A stretch of 64,000 nucleotides of DNA from Methylophilus sp. QUAN (GTDB lineage Bacteria > Pseudomonadota > Gammaproteobacteria > Burkholderiales > Methylophilaceae): NCBI RefSeq assembly GCF_015354445.1, contig NZ_JADKYT010000001.1, positions 124,001 to 188,000 on the forward strand, in the 5' to 3' direction. Made by a program: the position numbers and the translations under genes. Below the pieces are notes generated by a model, which was not told the DNA's origin, ran no database searches, and saw only the letters and a program-made list of their open reading frames with translations. Each line of letters starts with the position of its first letter. Within the stretch, counting starts at the first letter, position 1. Positions 57,511-64,000 of the stretch are shown here, piece after piece.

Positions 57511-57823
57511 GAAGCTTGGCTAACCCGAGATGCTGAATCCGAAAAAACGCATGAGCAAAGCCGAACGCAGCGCCCGAGCCAAAGATGCTTTCGAAGGTGC
57601 TAACGACGATCCGTTATGGCAAGCACTTAAAGCCAAGCGGCTGGAGTTGGCAAAAGAGCAGGGCTTGCCACCGTATGTGATTTTTCACGATAGTACCTTG
57701 CTGGAGATTCATAATCGCAAGCCACAGACATTAGATGAAATGGGGCAGATTAGCGGGATAGGGCAGGCGAAATTGCAGAAGTATGGAGACGAGTTTTTGG
57801 GTGTGTTAGAGGAAATGGCTTAA
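57511..57823 (+). pseudogene. Direct repeat copy 2: orphan recQ 3' end (HRDC domain)
   Basis: Second, diverged copy of the recQ tail. In the recQ frame it begins EAWLTRDAESEK, but one extra A in the A run at about 57540-57545 breaks that frame. A frame from the ATG at 57530 restores the HRDC reading ([20 protein letters not shown]...) to the stop, so a free 97-residue HRDC peptide could be made. It is best read as the original or donor 3' end left behind by the insertion that brought in HigBA. Confidence 0.8.
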
Positions 57824-57883
57824 TCTGCATCAATCCTGACTTTGCCGGATTTCAATTATAGGGTTACAGGTTAAAATGTCCGG

Positions 57884-59092
57884 ATGATCCCGATTTACCC
57901 TGCCAATAGTCTTAAAGATGCACCTTTGCAAGGTGATGTCACTTTGAGTGGCCTCACCAACCCACCACCACTTTCGCTGTATATCCATATTCCCTGGTGT
58001 GTGCGCAAATGCCCTTATTGCGACTTTAATTCGCATGAGGCTCGCCAGGAAATCCCGGAAGCAGCGTATGTGGACGCACTGATTGCAGATTTGGAGCAGG
58101 CGACGCCGTTGGTGTGGGGGCGCAAAATCCGGAGTGTGTTTTTTGGTGGCGGCACGCCCAGCATTTTCTCCGCTGAGGCGATTGATAAGATTCTGAGTCA
58201 TGTGCGTATGCTGACGCCGCTGGAGTATGCTGCGGAAGTGACGCTAGAGGCCAACCCGGGTACGGTGGATATCGCTAATTTTCAAGGCTATCGCCAGGCA
58301 GGTGTGAACCGGGTTTCGCTGGGGATTCAGAGTTTTCAGCCGCAATATCTTAAAGCACTAGGGCGTATTCACGATCGTGAACAAGCACTGGCAGCGGCAG
58401 AATTGGCATTAAATACCTTTGATCAGGTGAATCTGGATGTGATGTATGCATTGCCGGAGCAAAGCCTGGAAGATGCATTGAAAGATGCCGAAACGGCTTG
58501 CCAGATCAAACCGGCGCATTTGTCGTTTTATCACCTGACGCTGGAGCCCAACACGCCGTTTCACCGCACGCCACCGAGTTTGCCGGATGACGATACCAGT
58601 GCCACCATGCAAGAGGAAATTGAGAAGGTTCTTGCCAGCTATGGGTATCAACATTATGAAACTTCTGGTTTTTCACAGTCTGGTCGGCAGTGCCAGCACA
58701 ACCTCAACTACTGGACCTTTGGGGATTATTTGGGCATAGGCGCTGGTGCGCATTCCAAGCTGAGTTTTCACGACAAAATTATCCGCCAGAGTCGACATAA
58801 GCATCCTAAAAAATATCTGGAGAGTGTGGCCAAAGGCCAGATGGTCGATAGTGAGTGGCAGATTGGCCGCGAGGATTTGGCGTTTGAATTTATGATGAAT
58901 GCGTTACGGCTGGTGGATGGTGTGGAAGCGGATTTATTTCAGCAGCGCACGGGATTGCCGTTACGGAGTATCCAATCTACTTTGCAGGAAGCACAGCTGC
59001 AGGGATTGTTGGCGCAAACGAGTGGCGTGATTGCGCCGACGTTAAAAGGGCAGCGGTTTTTGAATGAGTTACTGGGGATGTTTTTGCCGTAA
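57884..59092 (+). CDS. hemW: HemW, radical SAM haem chaperone
   Basis: 402-residue protein related to oxygen-independent coproporphyrinogen oxidase. The radical-SAM motif CVRKCPYCDFNSHE has C-x3-C-x2-C, followed by FFGGGTPS, LEANPGT, RVSLGIQSFQ and the C-terminal HemW domain. It binds haem and inserts it into target enzymes rather than acting as HemN. It ends before a terminator and converges on the RND operon. Confidence 0.94.
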   Translation: MIPIYPANSLKDAPLQGDVTLSGLTNPPPLSLYIHIPWCVRKCPYCDFNSHEARQEIPEAAYVDALIADLEQATPLVWGRKIRSVFFGGGTPSIFSAEAIDKILSHVRMLTPLEYAAEVTLEANPGTVDIANFQGYRQAGVNRVSLGIQSFQPQYLKALGRIHDREQALAAAELALNTFDQVNLDVMYALPEQSLEDALKDAETACQIKPAHLSFYHLTLEPNTPFHRTPPSLPDDDTSATMQEEIEKVLASYGYQHYETSGFSQSGRQCQHNLNYWTFGDYLGIGAGAHSKLSFHDKIIRQSRHKHPKKYLESVAKGQMVDSEWQIGREDLAFEFMMNALRLVDGVEADLFQQRTGLPLRSIQSTLQEAQLQGLLAQTSGVIAPTLKGQRFLNELLGMFLP

Positions 59093-59105
59093 CTCCTGAA
59101 ATAGC

Positions 59106-59139
59106 AAACGAGGCGCAACTCTCAGCACGCCTCGTTTTT
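59106..59139 (+). terminator. Rho-independent terminator after hemW
   Basis: Stem AAACGAGGCG / CGCCTCGTTT with a 12-base loop followed by TT. It lies 14 bp after hemW and may also serve the convergent RND operon on the other strand. Confidence 0.85.
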
Positions 59140-59160
59140 AAGTCACCTGCATTTTTTAGA

Positions 59161-62100
59161 TTACACGTGCTTCCGCGCCAATCTCGCCCAACCGCGCAAC
59201 CAGCCCAACAAATCATCGACATAGGTATACAACACCGGAATCACCACCAGGCTGAGCAAGGTTGAAGTAATCAACCCACCAATCACCGTAATCGCCATCG
59301 GCGAGCGGAAACTGGGGTCAGCACTCCAGCCAAGAGCAATCGGCATCATCCCCGCCGCCATGGCGATGGTGGTCATGATAATTGGCCGGGCGCGTTTGTG
59401 GCAGCCGTCGATAATGGCGTCAAATCGGCTTAACTGCCGCTCTTTTCGCGCCATAATGGTGTATTCCACCAGCAAAATGGAGTTCTTGGTCACCACGCCC
59501 ATGAGCATCAAGAGGCCAATCACACTTGGCATGGAGAAACTGTTATGCGTCACCAGCAAGGCGAAGAAAGCGCCACCTAATGACAAAGGCAGCGCGCCCA
59601 GAATCGTCACTGGCTGCAAGAAGTCGCCAAACAGTAATACCAGCACGACATAGATGCACATGACGCCGATAATCATCGCGCCGCCAAAGCTGCTGAACAA
59701 TTCGTTCATACGTTTGGCGTCACCTGCCTCAAGCTGCTTCACGCTAGGCGGCAGATTTTGCATGGCAGGCAGTTGCTGCACTTCGCGCATGACTTCGCCA
59801 ATCTGACGCTTGTTGAGCTCAATATCAAAGGTGACATTGCGCATGCGGTCCATGCGGTCGATTTGCTGCGGACCGCTGCCCATACGCACAGTGGCGACGG
59901 TTTCCAGACTGACGCTACCGTTGCGTGAAGGCACGCGCAATTGCGCAATCTCCTGCAGGCTGGTACGCACACTCGGGCCCAGACGCACACGAATCGGCAC
60001 CTGGCGCTGCGGCAAGTTTAATTTAGGCATGGTGTTGGTAAAGTCGCCCGACGTCGCCACACGGATCACTTGCGCAATGGACTCCACCGTCACACCAAGC
60101 TCAGCAGCTTTGTCGACATCAGGGATAATCTGTACCTCCGGCCGTTGCAAGCTGGCACTGGAAGTAATATTGCCGACGCCCTTCAGGGTGCGCAATTGCT
60201 GTTGCAACTGCTGGCTGGCACTGGTTAAGGCATTGGCATCATCACTGGCCAAGGTGATTTGCAGCTTCTCGCCGGATTCGCCGATACCGACGGTCACGCG
60301 CGCACCGGGCAGGTTTTTCAGTCGTTCACGCAAGTCCGCTTCAATCTCGGATTGCTTTTGTTTGCGCTCGCTACGGTCAGTCAGGCTAATCACCAAACTA
60401 CCTTTACGCACATCAGTCGTGTTTTGTGACGCATTTGGCCCGCCGCCGCCCGTGCTGGCAGAGCCTGCCGCGCTGAATACCGCTTTCACTTCAGGATGTT
60501 GCTTGACGATCTGTTCGGCCATCTGCACCACATGCCGCGTTTGCGCCAGCGGCGTGCCTGGTTGTAACTCAATATTGACCTTGGTCTGGCTACTGTCAGA
60601 AGAGGGCACAAAGCCTTTAGGCAACAGCGGCATCAGGCTCAACGAACCAATAATAAACAAGATGAATCCTGCCACCACGGTTTTTCGGTGTTGCAAGCAC
60701 CAGCCTACCCAGCGCAAATAGACACGCATGGAAGAGGAATCCTCTTCCTCTTGAGCCGCATGCGGTTTGAGCAGGTAAGCCGACATCATGGGCGTTAACA
60801 AGCGCGCCACCACTAATGAGCCCAGAATAGCGATGGCTGCCGTGATGCCAAACTGTTTGAAAAATTTGCCCGGAATGCCGCCCATAAAGGCGGTCGGCAA
60901 AAAGATCGCGACCAGGGTAAACGTGGTTGCAATCACGGCAAACCCGATTTCATCAGCAGCCTCCATGGCCGCCTGATACGGCGTTTTGCCCATGCGCAAA
61001 TGGCGCACAATATTTTCAATCTCCACAATGGCATCATCGACCAGAATACCGACCACCAAGGCCATGGCCAGCAAAGTCAGTACATTGAGTGAAAAACCAA
61101 AGTACTGCATAAAGGCAAAGGTAGGAATCATGGACAATGGCAAGGCCACCGCAGCAATAATGGTGGCACGCCAGTCGCGCAAGAACCACCACACCACCAG
61201 AATCGCCAGCAGTGCGCCTTCATACAACAGGCGCATGGAGCCTTCGTAGTTATCTTCTACCGGCTTGACCATGTTAAATGCTTCGATAATGCTGACCTGC
61301 GGATGTAATTGTTCAAACTTTTGCAATGCCTCACGCACATCTTTAGCCACGGTGACTTCGCTGGTGCCTTTGCTGCGCGTGATTTCAAAACGGATCACCG
61401 GCTTGCCATCATAGCTGGCATAGGTGGTGCGCTCGGCATAGGTATCCAGCACCTCGGCCACTTGTGACAACTTAATATGGCGGCCATCGCCGAGCGGAAT
61501 ATCGAGATTGCGCACTTCGTCTGCACTGTGCAAGGCCCCCAAGGTACGTACAGACTGGATATTGTCGCCAATATCGCCACGGCCACCAGAGGCATCTTGC
61601 TGCACGCGCTTGAGCTGTGCCGACACATCACTGACATCCACATCCAGCCCAGCCATCAAGGTCGGATCCAGGTTCACCTGCACTTCGCGGTCTACCCCGC
61701 CAGTACGCGTGATTTTGCCGACCCCATTGACCGCCAGCATGGCTTTGCTGACTTCGTTATCCACAAACCAGGACAGTTCGCCCTCATCCATATTATCGGC
61801 CGAGGCGACAAAGGTGAGAATGGCGTTGCCTGAGGTCGTGACCTTGGACACAGTGGGCGTTGTGACGGCGGCTGGCAACTCGGAACGTGCGCTATCCACT
61901 GCATTACGCACCAGGTTGAGTGCCTCTTCACTTTTGGTATCAATGGTGAACTGCACGGCGATGCTGACACTACCATCAGTGATGGTGGTGGTCATATGCT
62001 CAATGCCACCGATGGTCGCAATTTTGTCTTCAATCTTGCGTGCCACTTCGGTTTCCAGCTGCGGCGGCGCCGCACCTTCCAGCGCAGCGCTAACGGTGAT

Positions 62101-62232
62101 GACCGGCAATTCAATATCAGGAAAGTTTTGTTTGCCTAACTGGTTGAGCGATTTCAGGCCGAGAAAACTCAGCACCACAAACAGCAAAATCGCCGGAACC
62201 GGGTTACGGATAGACCAGGCCGAAAAATTCAT
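59161..62232 (-). CDS. RND efflux transporter, permease subunit
   Basis: 1023-residue inner-membrane proton-driven pump of the HAE1/AcrB-like class. It starts MNFSAWSIRNPVPAILLFVV and shows the two-fold repeat: helix IV with VVGILVDDAIVEIENIVRHL carries the paired Asp of the proton relay, and the second half has LLMLMGVVTKNSILLVEY. It exports drugs, dyes or solvents across both membranes with the adaptor and outer-membrane genes that lie in the same operon. Substrate unknown. Follows the adaptor gene by 2 bp. Confidence 0.94.
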   Translation of the reverse strand: MNFSAWSIRNPVPAILLFVVLSFLGLKSLNQLGKQNFPDIELPVITVSAALEGAAPPQLETEVARKIEDKIATIGGIEHMTTTITDGSVSIAVQFTIDTKSEEALNLVRNAVDSARSELPAAVTTPTVSKVTTSGNAILTFVASADNMDEGELSWFVDNEVSKAMLAVNGVGKITRTGGVDREVQVNLDPTLMAGLDVDVSDVSAQLKRVQQDASGGRGDIGDNIQSVRTLGALHSADEVRNLDIPLGDGRHIKLSQVAEVLDTYAERTTYASYDGKPVIRFEITRSKGTSEVTVAKDVREALQKFEQLHPQVSIIEAFNMVKPVEDNYEGSMRLLYEGALLAILVVWWFLRDWRATIIAAVALPLSMIPTFAFMQYFGFSLNVLTLLAMALVVGILVDDAIVEIENIVRHLRMGKTPYQAAMEAADEIGFAVIATTFTLVAIFLPTAFMGGIPGKFFKQFGITAAIAILGSLVVARLLTPMMSAYLLKPHAAQEEEDSSSMRVYLRWVGWCLQHRKTVVAGFILFIIGSLSLMPLLPKGFVPSSDSSQTKVNIELQPGTPLAQTRHVVQMAEQIVKQHPEVKAVFSAAGSASTGGGGPNASQNTTDVRKGSLVISLTDRSERKQKQSEIEADLRERLKNLPGARVTVGIGESGEKLQITLASDDANALTSASQQLQQQLRTLKGVGNITSSASLQRPEVQIIPDVDKAAELGVTVESIAQVIRVATSGDFTNTMPKLNLPQRQVPIRVRLGPSVRTSLQEIAQLRVPSRNGSVSLETVATVRMGSGPQQIDRMDRMRNVTFDIELNKRQIGEVMREVQQLPAMQNLPPSVKQLEAGDAKRMNELFSSFGGAMIIGVMCIYVVLVLLFGDFLQPVTILGALPLSLGGAFFALLVTHNSFSMPSVIGLLMLMGVVTKNSILLVEYTIMARKERQLSRFDAIIDGCHKRARPIIMTTIAMAAGMMPIALGWSADPSFRSPMAITVIGGLITSTLLSLVVIPVLYTYVDDLLGWLRGWARLARKHV

Positions 62233-62234
62233 AC

Positions 62235-63425
62235 TTAAGCCCCGCTACGCTTGCTCAGGGTGACCACTTGCACAGTGTCGCCATCGTTTAAAAATGCGCC
62301 ACCGCTCAGTACCAATTGGGCGTTTGCATTCAGGCTGCCCAGTAACTCAATTTGTTCGCCTCGGGTACGGCCGGTTTGTACCTTGCGCTGAATCACTTTG
62401 TGCAAGCCTTGGGCATCCGCTGCCGTCAACTCAAACACATAGGCAAAGCCATCGCGATAAGTCACGGCACTTAATGGCACGGCCAAGCCGTGTTGCTGAC
62501 CAATATCCACTTGCCCCTGCACATACATGCCAGGCTTGGCGCTGTCTTTAGGAATATCCACATATACCAGCGCATTGCGCGTATTGTTATCCACCGTCGG
62601 CGAAATCAGGCGCACCTTGCCGGTCACCGCGTTGCCACCAGACAAGGTTAAACGCACCGACTGTCCAGCACGTAACGCCGTTTGCTGATCGGCATTCACC
62701 TCTCCGCGCCATTCAATCCGGCCCTGACGCACCAGCCGGAACAACTCGGTACCAGAAGACACCACATTGCCCAGGTTGGCCGAGCGTGACGAAATCACCC
62801 CATCATCCGGCGCAACTACTTTGGTCTGGCGCAAACGGATTCTCTGGTTTTCCAGCTCAGCCTCGGACAATGCCAGGTTTGCTTTCGCGGTTTGCTCGGC
62901 AATCAGGTATTCATTAATTTTTTGGGCCGACAAGGCGCCGCTGTCTTTAATTTCACGTGCACGGTCTGCATTGCTTTTCGCCTCTGCCAGTGCCGCTTTG
63001 TCTTTTTCAACAGTCGCCAACTGTTTTTGCAAATCGGCTTTGACTGTTTCATCGGCCAGCATGACCAAGGCCTGGCCTTTGCTCACTTGCGCACCCACAT
63101 CGGACAACACTTGCTGAATACGCAAACCAGAGATTTCTGCACTCACCAGCGCTTCTTGCCAAGGATAAATGCTGCCGTTGAGCACCAGCGTCATTGGCCA
63201 TTGCACCACCGCGGGCTGTGTCACCTCCACACTCAAAGCAGCTTTAGAGGCCGGCGCCTGTGTGGCTGGGCTAGCCGTCGGCGTGGCAGCCGTTTGGCGG
63301 TTACCACGTTTTTCTGCCAGCTCGGCCTGGTGTAAAGGGTGTTGCCAGAACCACACGCTCACCCCCACCAGTAACGCAGAAATAATGAGAAATGTTGTTT
63401 TTTTTGTCAGTTTTTTTGCCATCAT
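62235..63425 (-). CDS. RND efflux transporter, periplasmic adaptor subunit
   Basis: 396-residue membrane-fusion protein. An N-terminal helix anchor (TTFLIISALLVGVSVWFW) is followed by an Ala/Thr/Pro-rich linker, barrel-sandwich halves (VSAEISGLRIQQVLSDVGAQVSKGQALVML, then VVAPDDGVISSRSANLGNVVSSGTELF), a helical hairpin between them, and beta-barrel and membrane-proximal domains. It couples the RND pump to the outer-membrane channel. The next in-frame ATG, one codon later, is an equal start. Confidence 0.93.
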   Translation of the reverse strand: MMAKKLTKKTTFLIISALLVGVSVWFWQHPLHQAELAEKRGNRQTAATPTASPATQAPASKAALSVEVTQPAVVQWPMTLVLNGSIYPWQEALVSAEISGLRIQQVLSDVGAQVSKGQALVMLADETVKADLQKQLATVEKDKAALAEAKSNADRAREIKDSGALSAQKINEYLIAEQTAKANLALSEAELENQRIRLRQTKVVAPDDGVISSRSANLGNVVSSGTELFRLVRQGRIEWRGEVNADQQTALRAGQSVRLTLSGGNAVTGKVRLISPTVDNNTRNALVYVDIPKDSAKPGMYVQGQVDIGQQHGLAVPLSAVTYRDGFAYVFELTAADAQGLHKVIQRKVQTGRTRGEQIELLGSLNANAQLVLSGGAFLNDGDTVQVVTLSKRSGA

Positions 63426-63427
63426 GC

Positions 63428-64000
63428 TTACCTTTTTTCCATGGGCTTCAGAGGTTTGCCAGTCTGCTGTGTGCCCTGCTGCGTTTCTAGCCAGTCGCCG
63501 CCAAATGCTTTATACAAGGCGATCCACTGTAATACTCGGTTCTTTTGCTGCGTAATCACATTGAGTTCAGCGTTGATTTTCTGACGACGCGCATCTTCCA
63601 GCGACAGCAGATCCAGACCGCCGGATTTCCAGTTAATTTCAGCCGCTTTAAAATATTGCTGGTATTGCTGCGCACTGGCCTGCTCAGACTGTGCACGGCG
63701 CGTGGCGCTGTCCAGGTTAACCAGTGCCTGCTCGACTTCTTTGACGGCAGTTCGCACGTCTTGTTTGTAAGTCGCGAGCAAGCTGTCAAAGTTAGCCCGC
63801 GCCTCGGCGAGATCTGCACGTAAGGTGCCACCATCAAAAATAGGCAACTTGAGCGATGGGCCATAAGACCAGGAATCTGTACGCGTCACCATGCCGTTAA
63901 AATTGGTACGGCGGTAGCCAATCGAACCGGTTAACGTCAAGCTAGGGTACATTTGTGCTTTAGAGACACCAATATTGGCACTGGCTTCGGCCAAGTTGCG
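63428..64000 (-). CDS. RND efflux outer-membrane factor (NodT/TolC family), 5' part beyond window
   Basis: C-terminal 190 residues of an outer-membrane efflux channel. Seen segments: NLAEASANIGVSKAQMYPSLTLTGSIGYRR, WSYGPSLKLPIFDGGTLRADL and DVRTAVKEVEQALVNLD, the second repeat of the OEP family, with alpha-helical barrel stretches. The frame is open to the right edge; the start codon and signal peptide lie outside. It is first in the operon OMF-adaptor-pump, 2 bp before the adaptor gene. Confidence 0.92.
   Translation of the reverse strand, partial: RNLAEASANIGVSKAQMYPSLTLTGSIGYRRTNFNGMVTRTDSWSYGPSLKLPIFDGGTLRADLAEARANFDSLLATYKQDVRTAVKEVEQALVNLDSATRRAQSEQASAQQYQQYFKAAEINWKSGGLDLLSLEDARRQKINAELNVITQQKNRVLQWIALYKAFGGDWLETQQGTQQTGKPLKPMEKR

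Noticed and set aside
59810-60721. 303-codon open frame on the + strand
   Set aside because: Antisense of the RND pump gene; the translated sequence is Ser/Arg-rich without motifs.
61508-62263. 251-codon open frame on the + strand
   Set aside because: Antisense of the RND pump 5' end; low-complexity Ser/Thr composition.

Overview
The window looks like a chromosomal segment of a betaproteobacterial methylotroph of the family Methylophilaceae, most likely Methylophilus. The strongest pointers are a cytochrome c'' precursor (1789-2223) that I recall as almost identical to the Methylophilus methylotrophus protein, and a block of methanol-dehydrogenase accessory genes (moxR-mxaSACKL, 28036-33441). 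Base composition is around 50% GC, with two visibly A/T-richer accessory patches (about 16.3-20.6 kb and 56.3-57.5 kb).

The left part is the replication-origin neighbourhood. mnmG (cut by the left edge), mnmE, yidC, yidD, rnpA and rpmH run leftward, and dnaA, dnaN and gyrB run rightward. DnaA boxes lie in both gaps flanking dnaA; the dnaA-dnaN gap (8261-8516) is the best oriC candidate. Three perfect 16-bp parS palindromes lie in mnmG, in mnmE and between dnaN and gyrB; a weaker one is at 24002. Divergent from mnmG is the cytochrome c''/cytochrome b pair, behind an unusual array of helically phased TTNATAC repeats.

From 12 to 16 kb there is a YddG-type exporter and a leftward group (SDR, GST, and an alpha/beta-hydrolase that has lost its catalytic Ser and apparently His) facing a LysR regulator. 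From 16.36 to 21.9 kb is a defence-like accessory segment: a nuclease + helicase + S24-peptidase fusion, a convergent PD-(D/E)XK nuclease, a parD antitoxin remnant and a RhuM-family gene. This is the best candidate here for an undescribed system.

From 21.9 to 38.4 kb come a KefB-like antiporter, a thioredoxin-like protein, a PAS-GGDEF-EAL protein, a MocR-type regulator, the mxa accessory operon without the structural mxaFJGI genes, a catalase-like haem protein, and a stress/oxidation group (YcaC-like hydrolase, pirin, LysR, ABM-domain membrane protein). From 38.5 to 59.1 kb are a membrane GGDEF-EAL protein, then leftward recG, spoT, rpoZ and gmk. These are joined to an Anbu-proteasome cluster (ATP-grasp, alpha-E, transglutaminase, Anbu), followed by yicC, a Ser/Thr kinase-phosphatase pair, rph, rdgB, recQ and hemW. 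A HigBA-like toxin-antitoxin insert sits behind recQ and is followed by a second, diverged copy of the recQ 3' end. The right edge holds a leftward tripartite RND efflux operon whose outer-membrane gene is cut by the window end. I saw no rRNA, tRNA, CRISPR array or transposase.
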